Shown: in pieces, positions 51,755-59,725 of the stretch
Layout of the letters: every line of letters starts with the position of its first letter
How positions within the stretch are numbered: the first letter of the stretch is position 1
NCBI RefSeq assembly: GCF_002941025.1
Contig: NZ_PTJS01000001.1
Coordinates: forward strand, 3,906,001-3,970,000
Direction of reading: 5' to 3'
Length of the DNA stretch: 64,000 nt
Source: Streptomyces sp. QL37
GTDB lineage: Bacteria > Actinomycetota > Actinomycetes > Streptomycetales > Streptomycetaceae
Made by a program: the position numbers and the translations under genes
Notes under the pieces: generated by a model
Told to the model about the DNA's origin: nothing
What the model saw: only the letters and a program-made list of their open reading frames with translations
Database searches by the model: none

Positions 51755-52030
51755 GACTCACGCGCGATTACCGACCTTGGGTCACGGGCAGACGTCGAGG
51801 TATGGGCTGGACGCGCGACTTCAATGACGCAGCACGCAACCGCCGCTCGACCGCTCCTGCTGGTCCGAGCCTTCACGAGGGGGGCGGCTCTCTGAGCCGG
51901 GTGCACGATGTGAGCGATTTCCATGATCTCCGGCTGGGCATTCCGCGGATTCTCCACCGCCGGGCCCGTTGGGTCTCGGCACGCCTGCGCCATCCCCGCG
52001 GGTGACGCGGTAGCCGTTCGACAGCACGCC

Positions 52031-52071
52031 ACGTAGGGTCCCCGGTCCTCGACGGACCGGGGACCCTACGT
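52031..52071. terminator. Bidirectional 18-bp hairpin terminator
   Basis: Perfect 18-bp arms (52031-52048 with 52054-52071) around a 5-base loop (tcgac), between the convergent hydrolase and protease genes. Symmetrical and without strong T-runs; probably serves both. Confidence 0.85.
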
Positions 52072-52122
52072 GACATCCGTACGGCAGGGTCTCTGGTGGA
52101 CCGGGGCCCGCCTGTGGAGAGC

Positions 52123-53328
52123 TCAGAGCGCGCAGCCCTGGCTGTCGACCTGCTGGGCCGAGGACCTGCCGAGCTCGATGTCCTCGCGGATCTCGTCGGA
52201 CGTCAGCGCGTAACCCGTGTCCGGGTCGTCGAGCGACTTCGCGAACACCACTCCGTACACCTTCCCGTCCGGAGTGAGCAGCGGGCCACCGGAGTTGCCC
52301 TGGCGGACGGTCGCGAAGAGCGAGTACACGTCGCGCCGCACGGTGCCCCGGTGGTAGATGTCCGGGCCGTTGGCGTCGATACGGCCCCGGATGCGCGCCG
52401 AGCGCACGTCGTACGCGCCGTTCTCCGGGAAGCCCGCGACGATGGCGCTGTCACCGCTTCCCGCGTCCTTGTCGGCGTCGGTGAAGCGCAGCGGCTCTGC
52501 GTCCAGGTCCGGGACGTCCAGCACGGCGATGTCCCGCTGCCAGTCGTAGAGGACGACCTTGGCGTCGTACAGCCGGCCTTCGCCACCGATCTGGACGGTC
52601 GGTTCGTCGACGCCGCCGACCACGTGGGCGTTGGTCATCACACGGCGGTCGGAGAACACGAAGCCGGTCCCTTCGAGGACCTTGCCGCAACCCGGCGCCA
52701 TCCCGACGACCTTGACGATGGACTTCTTGGCGCGGGTGGCGACGGGGCTTCCTGCCAGCGCGGGATCCGGCGGTTCGACCTCGGTGATCGGCTCGTTGGC
52801 GAACGGGCTGAAGACCTGCGGGAAGCCGTTCTGCGCGAGGACGGACGAGAAGTCCGTGAACCAGTTGGAGGCCTGATCAGGCATCACCCGGGAGACTCCG
52901 AGCAGGACCGAGGAACTACGGACCTCCTTGCCCAGGGTCGGCAGTGACGTGCCGGCCAGCGCCGAGCCGATCAGCCAGGCCACGAGGAGCATGGCCACCA
53001 CGTTGACCAGGGAGCCGCCCGTGGCGTCCAGGGCACGTGCGGGCGACCAGGTGATGTGCCGGCGGAGCCGGTTGCCGAGGTGGGTCGTGAACGCCTGACC
53101 CACCGAGGCGCACACGATCACGATCACGACCGCGACGATGGCGGCGGTGGAGGAGACCTCCGACCCGTCGGTCACCTGGTCCCAGATGACCGGCAGCAGG
53201 TAGACGGCCACGAGTCCGCCGCCCAGAAAGCCGATCACTGACAGGATGCCGACGACGAAACCCTGGCGGTAGCCGATGACCGCGAACCACACGGCGCCGA
53301 CGAGCAGCAGGATGTCCAGCACGTTCAC
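52123..53328 (-). CDS. marP: MarP-family membrane serine protease (CvpA plus trypsin domain)
   Basis: Protein of 401 residues. Four N-terminal membrane helices in a CvpA-like domain (about 1-135: ILLLVGAVWFAVIGYRQGFVVGILSVIGF and following) anchor a periplasmic trypsin-like protease. Catalytic triad: His in VMTNAHVVGG (about 235), Asp in QRDIAVLDVP (about 266) and Ser in RQGNSGGPLL (about 343). Two cysteines (APGCGKV and the C-terminal QGCAL) may pair, as in Rv3671c, the acid-resistance protease of M. tuberculosis. GTG 53328. Likely senses redox or pH stress at the envelope. Confidence 0.92.
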   Translation of the reverse strand: MNVLDILLLVGAVWFAVIGYRQGFVVGILSVIGFLGGGLVAVYLLPVIWDQVTDGSEVSSTAAIVAVVIVIVCASVGQAFTTHLGNRLRRHITWSPARALDATGGSLVNVVAMLLVAWLIGSALAGTSLPTLGKEVRSSSVLLGVSRVMPDQASNWFTDFSSVLAQNGFPQVFSPFANEPITEVEPPDPALAGSPVATRAKKSIVKVVGMAPGCGKVLEGTGFVFSDRRVMTNAHVVGGVDEPTVQIGGEGRLYDAKVVLYDWQRDIAVLDVPDLDAEPLRFTDADKDAGSGDSAIVAGFPENGAYDVRSARIRGRIDANGPDIYHRGTVRRDVYSLFATVRQGNSGGPLLTPDGKVYGVVFAKSLDDPDTGYALTSDEIREDIELGRSSAQQVDSQGCAL

Positions 53329-53419
53329 CGTCTATAGCCTCGCAGATTCGTCACCTGGCCCGTCCGGTTCGACGGGGTCCGGGCCGGGCCCGGAACAGCG
53401 CAGCACGGAAGTCAGCCTG

Positions 53420-54157
53420 TCATGCGCGCCAGTCCAGCGGCACCTGTCTGGCCCTGTCCCAGGGGCGTTCCCACCCCGCGTAGTGCACAATCCTGTCGAT
53501 CACTCCGGCTGTGAATCCCCACACCAGGGCGGATTCGACCAGAAATGCGGGGCCTTCATGGCCGCTGGGGTGGACGGCTGTCGCACGGTTTGCGGGATCC
53601 GTGAGATCCGCCACGGGGACGGTGAAGACCCGCGCGGTCTCGGCCGGATCGACGGCTCCCACCGGGCTCGGTGTCCGCCACCAGCCGAGGACGGGTGTGA
53701 CGACGAAGCCGCTCACCGGGATGTAGAGCCGGGGCAGCACGCCGAAGAGCTGGACACCGCTCGGATCGAGTCCGGTCTCCTCCTCGGCCTCCCTGAGCGC
53801 GGCTCTGAGCGGCCCGGTGGTGGTGTGGTCGCCGTCCTCGGGGTCGAGGGAGCCCCCGGGGAAGGACGGCTGGCCGGCATGGGAGCGCAGGGAACCGGAA
53901 CGCTCCATCAGGAGCAGCTCCGGACCGCGCTCGCCCTCGCCGAAGAGAACCAGGACGGCGGACTGACGCCCCGCGCCGCTCTCAGGCGGCAGGAAACGGC
54001 TGAGCTGGTGCGCCCGCACCGTACGCGCCGCCCGGGCCACGGGGTCCAGCCAGCCGGGCAGGCCGTCGGTGGTGACGTTGAGCGCGCTGTCCTGGGGCGC
54101 GCCCGTCCCGGTGGTGGTCGCGTCGGCCGCGGCCCGTGTCCTCTGTGCGTGCGTCAT
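53420..54157 (-). CDS. CoA pyrophosphatase-type Nudix hydrolase
   Basis: Protein of 245 residues. Before the Nudix box it carries the CoA-specific signature LLLMERSGSLRSHAGQPSFPGG; the Nudix helix is RAALREAEEETGLDPSGV. This matches the NUDT7/NudL (UPF0035) family that splits CoA to phosphopantetheine and 3',5'-ADP. ATG 54157 (MTHAQRTRAA) gives an N-terminal extension of about 35 disordered residues before the domain, an uncertain but plausible start. In a minus-strand series after nth. Confidence 0.87.
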   Translation of the reverse strand: MTHAQRTRAAADATTTGTGAPQDSALNVTTDGLPGWLDPVARAARTVRAHQLSRFLPPESGAGRQSAVLVLFGEGERGPELLLMERSGSLRSHAGQPSFPGGSLDPEDGDHTTTGPLRAALREAEEETGLDPSGVQLFGVLPRLYIPVSGFVVTPVLGWWRTPSPVGAVDPAETARVFTVPVADLTDPANRATAVHPSGHEGPAFLVESALVWGFTAGVIDRIVHYAGWERPWDRARQVPLDWRA

Positions 54158-54231
54158 GGGCACCCCCGTCGTTCCAACGCCTGTCGTCGGCCATTTCGTT
54201 CCGCACGGCCCCGTCTGGGCAGGCCGGCCGC

Positions 54232-55143
54232 TCACCCGGCTCCCAGCGGCGGTGCGGGACTGCCCGGATAGTCCGGGGGCGGGCTGAGGCGCTGGCCCGG
54301 ATAGCCGCCCATCTCGTACTTCAGGAGCTTCTTCGCCTTCTCGGGGTCCGTCTCGCCCTCCCCGTAGGCCGGGCAGAGAGCGGCGATCGGGCAGGCGCCG
54401 CAGGCGGGCTTGCGGGAGTGGCAGATGCGGCGGCCGTGGAAGACCACGCGGTGCGAGAGCATCGTCCACTCGCTCTTCGGGAAGATCGCTGCGATCTCGG
54501 CCTCGACCTTCTCCGGGTCCTCCTGCTCGGTCCATTTCCAGCGGCGGACCAGGCGGCCGAAGTGGGTGTCCACCGTGATGCCGGGCACCCCGAACGCGTT
54601 GCCGAGGACCACGTTGGCCGTCTTGCGCCCTACTCCTGGCAGCTTCACCAGATCCGCCAGCCGGCCGGGGACCTCTCCGCCGAAGTCGTCCCTCAGAGCG
54701 GCCGACAGGCCCATGAGGGAGCGTGCCTTGGCCCGGAAGAAACCGGTCGGCCGGATGATCTCCTCCAGCTTCTCGGGAACGGCGGCTGCCATGTCCTCGG
54801 GCGTCGGATAGGCGGCGAAGAGGGCCGGGGTGGTCTGGTTCACCCTCAGGTCGGTGGTCTGGGCGGAGAGAACCGTGGCCACCAGGAGCTCGAACGGATT
54901 ACGGAAGTCCAGCTCGGGGTGGGCATACGGATAGACCTCGGCGAGCTCGCGGTTGATCCGGCGGGCACGGCGGACCATCGCCAGATGCGACTCAGGCTTC
55001 GCGGACTTGCCCGGCGCTGCTCCCACCGGGCGATTTGCAGCATTTTTCCCACCTCGTACGACCTGTTCGCCCACAGCGGAATTCCTGTCTCCCGACACCC
55101 CATCAGCCCCCTTGGCCTGCGCTCTCACCGGCGTTCCGGACAC
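54232..55143 (-). CDS. nth: Endonuclease III (base-excision repair glycosylase/AP lyase)
   Basis: Protein of 303 residues. Helix-hairpin-helix [21 protein letters not shown] (catalytic Lys in KTA, about 172), active-site Asp in [13 protein letters not shown], and the [4Fe-4S] loop [17 protein letters not shown] near 232-250. An N-terminal extension of about 50 residues with Ala/Gly/Lys precedes the domain; GTG 55143 is used but an internal start may be true. Removes oxidised pyrimidines. Divergent from crp. Confidence 0.93.
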   Translation of the reverse strand: MSGTPVRAQAKGADGVSGDRNSAVGEQVVRGGKNAANRPVGAAPGKSAKPESHLAMVRRARRINRELAEVYPYAHPELDFRNPFELLVATVLSAQTTDLRVNQTTPALFAAYPTPEDMAAAVPEKLEEIIRPTGFFRAKARSLMGLSAALRDDFGGEVPGRLADLVKLPGVGRKTANVVLGNAFGVPGITVDTHFGRLVRRWKWTEQEDPEKVEAEIAAIFPKSEWTMLSHRVVFHGRRICHSRKPACGACPIAALCPAYGEGETDPEKAKKLLKYEMGGYPGQRLSPPPDYPGSPAPPLGAG

Positions 55144-55250
55144 CCGGCCAGCCTAGAGCCAGGGGCTGACATCCGCCCCGGTCACCGCGTATCCACGCCC
55201 GATCGGCCCCCTGCCGTAGGGTCCGGCACGCCCGTGCGTCAAACTGGTTT

Positions 55251-55264
55251 GTGATCGATCGCAC
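55251..55264 (+). promoter_or_regulatory. Putative Crp-binding site upstream of crp
   Basis: gtgatcgatcgcac matches the S. coelicolor Crp consensus GTG-N6-GNCAC at all but one fixed position and is nearly palindromic. It is 64-77 bases upstream of crp in the divergent nth-crp space, so autoregulation is probable. Confidence 0.6.
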
Positions 55265-55327
55265 TGTTTTACCGTCCGGCATCATGGAAACGACGCTTCC
55301 CTGAACAGGCCGACAAGGAGAGAACTC

Positions 55328-56002
55328 GTGGACGACGTTCTGCGGCGCGCCCCGCTTTTCGCGGCGCTCGATGACGAGCAGGCCGCGGAGCTCCGCGCCT
55401 CGATGAGTGAGGTGACCCTCGCACGCGGTGACGCGCTGTTCCACGAGGGCGACCCGGGCGACCGCCTGTACGTGGTCACCGAGGGCAAGGTGAAGCTCCA
55501 CCGCACCTCTCCCGACGGGCGGGAGAACATGCTGGCCGTCCTCGGCCCCGGCGAGCTGATCGGCGAGCTGTCGCTCTTCGACCCGGGCCCGCGCACCGCC
55601 ACCGCGAGCGCGCTGACCGAGGTCAAGCTCCTCGGCCTCGGCCACGGAGACCTCCAGCCCTGGCTGAACGCCCGCCCCGAGGTGGCCACCGCGCTGCTGC
55701 GCGCCGTCGCCCGCCGCCTGCGCAAGACCAACGACCAGATGTCCGACCTGGTCTTCTCCGATGTGCCGGGCCGCGTCGCCCGTGCGCTCCTCGATCTGTC
55801 GCGCCGCTTCGGTGTGCAGTCGGAGGAGGGCATCCACGTCGTGCACGACCTGACGCAGGAAGAGCTGGCCCAGCTGGTCGGCGCCTCCCGCGAGACGGTC
55901 AACAAGGCGCTCGCGGACTTCGCGGGCCGCGGCTGGCTGCGGCTCGAGGCGCGCGCCGTGATCCTGCTGGACGTGGAGCGGCTGGCCAAGCGGTCCCGCT
56001 GA
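55328..56002 (+). CDS. crp: Crp/Fnr-family global regulator (cAMP receptor protein)
   Basis: Protein of 224 residues. The cyclic-nucleotide domain contains GDRLYVVTEGKVKLHRTS and the phosphate-binding cassette GELIGELSLFDPGPRTATASA. The long dimer helix (LLRAVARRLRKTNDQMSDL) leads to the helix-turn-helix LTQEELAQLVGASRETVNKALADFAGRGWLRL. GTG 55328 follows AAGGAGAGA. In S. coelicolor Crp is needed for normal germination and acts in antibiotic gene control. Followed by a strong terminator. Confidence 0.93.
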   Translation: MDDVLRRAPLFAALDDEQAAELRASMSEVTLARGDALFHEGDPGDRLYVVTEGKVKLHRTSPDGRENMLAVLGPGELIGELSLFDPGPRTATASALTEVKLLGLGHGDLQPWLNARPEVATALLRAVARRLRKTNDQMSDLVFSDVPGRVARALLDLSRRFGVQSEEGIHVVHDLTQEELAQLVGASRETVNKALADFAGRGWLRLEARAVILLDVERLAKRSR

Positions 56003-56027
56003 CGCCCCGGCCCCGCACGCCCGCCGA

Positions 56028-56055
56028 AAAGGCCCCACCCGCCGGTGGGGCCTTT
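56028..56055. terminator. Bidirectional terminator between crp and MBL gene
   Basis: Perfect 12-bp stem aaaggccccacc/ggtggggccttt (56028-56039, 56044-56055) with a 4-base loop. A-rich on the left and T-rich on the right, so it can end both convergent transcripts. Confidence 0.9.
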
Positions 56056-56080
56056 CGCGTGTCCGCCAGGGCCGGTCGGT

Positions 56081-56911
56081 TCAGATCAGGCCGTGCTCGG
56101 TCAGGTACTCCAGCTGGGCCCGCACCGACAGCTCCGCCGCCGGCCAGAGCGAACGGTCCACGTCCGCGTACACCGCCGCCACGACCTCGGCGGGCGTCCG
56201 GTGTCCCGCCTCCACGGCCGTCTCCACCTGGGCCAGACGGTGTGCCCGGTGGGCGAGATAGAACTCGACGGCACCCTGCGCGTCCTCCAGCACCGGCCCG
56301 TGTCCCGGGAGCACCGTGTGCACCCCGTCGTCGACGGTCAGCGAGCGCAGGCGCCGCAGGGTGTCCAGGTAGTCCCCGAGCCGCCCGTCCGGGTGGGCGA
56401 CGACGGTGGTGCCGCGCCCGAGGATCGTGTCGCCCGTCAGCACGGCCCGGTCTGCCGGCAGGTGGAAGGAGAGCGAGTCCGCGGTGTGTCCCGGCGTGGG
56501 GACGACCCGGAGTTCCAGCCCTCCCGTGGTGATCACGTCGCCTGCCGCGAGCCCTTCGTCGCCCAGCCGGAGCGCCGCGTCCAAGGCGCGCACCTTCGTG
56601 CGGGTGAGCTCGGCGAACCGGGCTGCGCCCTCCGCGTGGTCAGGGTGTCCGTGCGTGAGCAGGGTGAGACCGACGCGCCTGCCCGTCCGCTCCACGGTGT
56701 CGATGACGGCCCGCAGATGTACGTCGTCGAGCGGCCCAGGGTCGATCACCACCGCCAGATCCGAGTCCGGTTCGGCGATGATCCAGGTGTTCGTGCCGTC
56801 CAGGGTCATCGCGGAGGCGTTGGGGGCCAGGACGTTGACCGTACGGGTGGTGGCGGGCCCGGAGAGGACCCCGCCGCGGGGCTGTCCGGGCAGTGCGGCC
56901 GCGTCGCTCAC
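56081..56911 (-). CDS. MBL-fold metallo-hydrolase
   Basis: Protein of 276 residues with the metallo-beta-lactamase zinc motif LTHGHPDHAEGA (HxHxDH), a preceding AVVIDPGPLDDVHL, the later VPTPGHTADSLSFHLP and Asp in VLTGDTILGRGTT, and a C-terminal helical part resembling LACTB2/glyoxalase II-like enzymes. The GTG start overlaps the Nudix stop by four bases. LACTB2-like members are endoribonucleases, others thioester hydrolases; the choice cannot be made here. Confidence 0.88.
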   Translation of the reverse strand: MSDAAALPGQPRGGVLSGPATTRTVNVLAPNASAMTLDGTNTWIIAEPDSDLAVVIDPGPLDDVHLRAVIDTVERTGRRVGLTLLTHGHPDHAEGAARFAELTRTKVRALDAALRLGDEGLAAGDVITTGGLELRVVPTPGHTADSLSFHLPADRAVLTGDTILGRGTTVVAHPDGRLGDYLDTLRRLRSLTVDDGVHTVLPGHGPVLEDAQGAVEFYLAHRAHRLAQVETAVEAGHRTPAEVVAAVYADVDRSLWPAAELSVRAQLEYLTEHGLI

Positions 56912-57849
56912 GAGAGAGCCCCGTCCGTGCCGTCGATGGTGGGATCCTCGGCCGCGGAGGTGGAAGCGGTTCCGCCTGCCGCCGGGACGTGTTTGGTGAA
57001 CTCGTCGTGGCCCGGCCAGGTCAGCACCAGCTCGTCGCCCTCCATACGGGCCTCTGCCAGCACGGGAGCGAGGTTCTGGGAATCCGCTGCCTCCAGCGCC
57101 TCCGCGGCCGTCCCGTACGGCCTCAGTGCCCGCAGGGTGGCCACGGTGGGCGGCATCATCAGCAGTTCACCCTTGTCGTAGCCGTCGGCGGCGTCCCCGG
57201 GCCGGATCCACACCGTCCGGTCGGCCTCGGTCGAGGCGTTCCGGGTGCGCTGGCCCTCCGGGAGCGCGGCCACGAAGAACCACGTGTCGTAGCGGCGCGG
57301 CTCGAAGGCGGGAGTGATCCAGCGCGCCCACGCGGCCAGCAGGTCGGAACGCAGCACCAGGCCCCGGCGGTCCAGGAACCCCGCGAAGGACAGCTCCCGG
57401 GCGACGAGAGCCTCACGGTCGGCCTCCCAGTCGGTGCCCGTGGTGTCGCTCACGACGGTCCCGGCGGTCGGCCCGGCCAGCAGGACGCCCGCTTCCTCGT
57501 ACGTCTCACGGACCGCGGCGCAGACGACGGCCTGTGCTTCGGCGGCAGTGCCGACACCGAGGCGGTCGGCCCAGGTCTCCAGGGACGGTCCCGCCCAGTT
57601 CACGAGGTGGTCGTCGTCGCGCGGGTCGACCCCACCACCCGGATAGGCGTACGCACCGCCGGCAAAGGCCATGGAGGTGCGCCGGCGCAGCATGTGCACG
57701 GCGGGACCGGTGGTACCCGGACTCGACGGGTCGTCCCGGAGCAGCATCACCGTTGCCGCACGCCTCGGGGTCACGGCTGTCAGCTCGCCGCTGGCGAGGG
57801 CCCGGATCCGGGCGGGCCATTCCGGTGGGTACCACTGACCGTTGGACAT
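56908..57849 (-). CDS. Nudix hydrolase, NUDT19-like
   Basis: Protein of 313 residues beginning MSNGQWYPPEWPARIRALASGEL. The Nudix core reads AYAYPGGGVDPRDDD and then, after a ~35-residue insert, ETYEEAGVLLAG, so the box is split as in NUDT19-type (RP2p) CoA-related hydrolases. Coupled to the MBL gene by a GTGA overlap. The substrate may be a CoA or other nucleoside diphosphate derivative; unsure. Confidence 0.82.
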   Translation of the reverse strand: MSNGQWYPPEWPARIRALASGELTAVTPRRAATVMLLRDDPSSPGTTGPAVHMLRRRTSMAFAGGAYAYPGGGVDPRDDDHLVNWAGPSLETWADRLGVGTAAEAQAVVCAAVRETYEEAGVLLAGPTAGTVVSDTTGTDWEADREALVARELSFAGFLDRRGLVLRSDLLAAWARWITPAFEPRRYDTWFFVAALPEGQRTRNASTEADRTVWIRPGDAADGYDKGELLMMPPTVATLRALRPYGTAAEALEAADSQNLAPVLAEARMEGDELVLTWPGHDEFTKHVPAAGGTASTSAAEDPTIDGTDGALS

Positions 57850-57920
57850 GGCCGGAGGCTATCCGGAACCGCGCCGATGTTCGAGGGCCCCCGGGCATCG
57901 GTGTCTGCCCCTTACACACA

Positions 57921-57952
57921 GATCCCGCCCGGTCTCAGGACCGGGCGGGATC
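57921..57952 (-). terminator. Hairpin terminator downstream of RidA gene
   Basis: Perfect 13-bp arms gatcccgcccggt/accgggcgggatc (57921-57933, 57940-57952) with a 6-base loop, 39 bases past the RidA stop on the minus strand. The right arm merges with the octanucleotide repeat. Confidence 0.75.
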
Positions 57953-57994
57953 ACGGGATCACGGGATCACGGGAGTGCGGGAGTGCGGGATCAG
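57947..57994. repeat. 8-bp tandem repeat, six units
   Basis: Six adjacent octamers: three gggatcac, two gggagtgc and one gggatcag, running from the terminator stem to the RidA stop codon (57991-57993), which is part of the last unit. Confidence 0.9.
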
Positions 57995-58461
57995 GCGTCG
58001 ACGAGCTCGACCTGGACCTCGACCTCGACCGGTGCGTCCAGAGGCAGCACCGCGACGCCGACGGCGCTGCGGGCGTGCACGCCCTTGTCGCCCAGGACCG
58101 CGCCCAGGAGCTCGCTCGCACCGTTGACGACGCCCGGCTGCCCGGTGAAGTCGGTGGCGGAGGCGACGAAGCCCACGACCTTCACGACCCGGGCGATCCG
58201 GTCCAGGTCGCCGGCGACCGACTTCACCGCCGCCAGGGCGTTGAGCGCGCAGGTCTTCGCCAGCTCCTTGGCCTCGTCCGGCGTCACCTCGGCGCCGACC
58301 TTGCCGGTCACCGCGAGTGTGCCGCCCACCATCGGGAGCTGGCCGGAGGTGTAGACGTACACCCCCGACTGCACGGCCGGCTGGTAGGAGGCCAGCGGCG
58401 GTACGACGTCCGGGAGCGCCAGGCCGAGTTCGGCGAGCTTCGCCTCGACGGCGCCCGCCAC
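57991..58461 (-). CDS. RidA-family protein
   Basis: Protein of 156 residues of the RidA/YjgF/UK114 family. Matches include SGVYVYTSGQLPMVGG, LNALAAVKSVAGDLDRIARVVKVVGFVAS, and RSAVGVAVLPLDAPVEVEVQVELV. In canonical RidA the catalytic Arg lies in the last segment (RxxVxVxxLPxxxxVEI); here it is RSAVGVAVLPLDAPVEV, so Arg is present. Imine/enamine deaminase activity is expected, limiting damage by 2-aminoacrylate. The GTG start overlaps the DUF4177 stop by one base. Confidence 0.88.
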   Translation of the reverse strand: MAGAVEAKLAELGLALPDVVPPLASYQPAVQSGVYVYTSGQLPMVGGTLAVTGKVGAEVTPDEAKELAKTCALNALAAVKSVAGDLDRIARVVKVVGFVASATDFTGQPGVVNGASELLGAVLGDKGVHARSAVGVAVLPLDAPVEVEVQVELVDA

Positions 58462-58619
58462 TACGGCTTCTCCCGCTTCAGGTAGGCCACGAGCTGCTCG
58501 GGGTTGTTCGGGCCGGGAACGACCTGGACCAGCTCCCAGCCGTCCTCGCCCCAGGTGTCCAGAATCTGCTTGGTCGCGTGCACGAGAAGGGGCACGGTCG
58601 CGTATTCCCACTTGGTCAT
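58461..58619 (-). CDS. DUF4177 small protein
   Basis: 52-residue protein, MTKWEYATVPLLVHATKQIL at the start and GEDGWELVQVVPG in the middle, the hallmark W-E-x-x-x-V...GxxGWELV of DUF4177. It ends YLKREKP. The stop TAG overlaps the RidA GTG by one base, so both genes are coupled. Divergent from the ArsA pair with 71 bases between starts. Function unknown, but the tight RidA coupling is conserved in Streptomyces as far as I recall. Confidence 0.85.
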   Translation of the reverse strand: MTKWEYATVPLLVHATKQILDTWGEDGWELVQVVPGPNNPEQLVAYLKREKP

Positions 58620-58690
58620 GAGCCGACTGTAATGCCTGGCACAGGCGGCCTCGTGCGTAGCCTGCCTGCCGACTGGTTAGGCTCGAAGAC

Positions 58691-59725
58691 GTGAGCAGGT
58701 TCCAGGTCGTCAGCGGCAAGGGCGGGACCGGTAAGACCACGGTCGCCGCCGCACTCGCGCTCGCCCTCGCGACCGAGGGCAGGCGCACTCTCCTCGTGGA
58801 GGTCGAGGGCAGGCAGGGCATCGCCCAGCTCTTCGAGTCCGAGCCCCTCCCCTACGAGGAACGCAGGATCGCCGTGGCGCCCGGCGGCGGCGAGGTCCAC
58901 GCGCTGGCGATCGACGCCGAGCGCGCGCTCCTGGACTACCTCCAGATGTTCTACAAACTCGGCAGCGCGGGCCGGGCGCTGAAGAAGCTCGGCGCGATCG
59001 ACTTCGCCACCACCATCGCCCCGGGGGTTCGCGACGTCCTGCTGACGGGCAAGGCCTGCGAGGCCGTACGCCGCAAGGACAAGCAGGGCAGGTTCGTCTA
59101 CGACTACGTGATCATGGACGCGCCCCCCACCGGCCGCATCACGCGCTTCCTCAACGTGAACGACGAGGTGGCCGGGCTGGCGCGGATCGGCCCCATACAC
59201 AATCAGGCGCAGGCCGTGATGCGGGTCCTGAAGTCCCCCGAGACGGCGGTCCACCTGGTGACGCTCCTGGAGGAGATGCCGGTCCAGGAGACGGCGGACG
59301 GCATCGCCGAGCTTCGCGCCGCCGAACTGCCCGTGGGCCGGGTCGTCGTGAACATGGTGCGGCCCCACCTGCTGGACGAGGACGCACTCCGTACGGCCTC
59401 GGGAGGCCGTCGCAAGGAAATCGCGAAGACGCTCACCCGGGCCGGAGTGACGGGGTCCGCCGGGCTGGTACGGCCGCTCGTCGCGCAGGCCGCCGAGCAC
59501 GCGCAGCGCGTCGGCCTGGAGCGTGAACAGCGGGCGGTGCTGGCCGGGCTGGGGCTGCCCATGGCCGAGCTCCCGCTGATGGGCGAGGGAGTGAGCCCGT
59601 CCGCGCTGCACGAGCTGGCGGCGGAGTTCCGCAAGCAGGGTGTGGGCGACGAGACCGCGGACGCGGCGGGGCAGAGGCCCCGGGGCGGGAAGCGACGCGG
59701 ATCCGGAGAAGGGGTGGGGTCATGA
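58691..59725 (+). CDS. ArsA/Get3-family ATPase, first of pair
   Basis: Protein of 344 residues with deviant Walker A VVSGKGGTGKTTVAAAL (signature Lys present) and Walker B YVIMDAPPTGRITRFLN. The ArsA-like helical middle (LLDYLQMFYKLGSAG) follows. No arsenite-type cysteine triad or Get3 CXXC is seen, so the arsenic role is unlikely. The C-terminal ~25 residues are charged and disordered. The stop overlaps the next start by four bases (ATGA), implying a heteromer. In mycobacteria the paired homologues lie by whiB1-type/wbl genes as here. Confidence 0.9.
   Translation: MSRFQVVSGKGGTGKTTVAAALALALATEGRRTLLVEVEGRQGIAQLFESEPLPYEERRIAVAPGGGEVHALAIDAERALLDYLQMFYKLGSAGRALKKLGAIDFATTIAPGVRDVLLTGKACEAVRRKDKQGRFVYDYVIMDAPPTGRITRFLNVNDEVAGLARIGPIHNQAQAVMRVLKSPETAVHLVTLLEEMPVQETADGIAELRAAELPVGRVVVNMVRPHLLDEDALRTASGGRRKEIAKTLTRAGVTGSAGLVRPLVAQAAEHAQRVGLEREQRAVLAGLGLPMAELPLMGEGVSPSALHELAAEFRKQGVGDETADAAGQRPRGGKRRGSGEGVGS

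Noticed and set aside
51802..52005. A 67-codon frame MGWTRDFNDAARN...
   Set aside because: Open with a weak ribosome site, but no family, no signal, arginine-rich composition; kept only as a finding with the upstream boxes.
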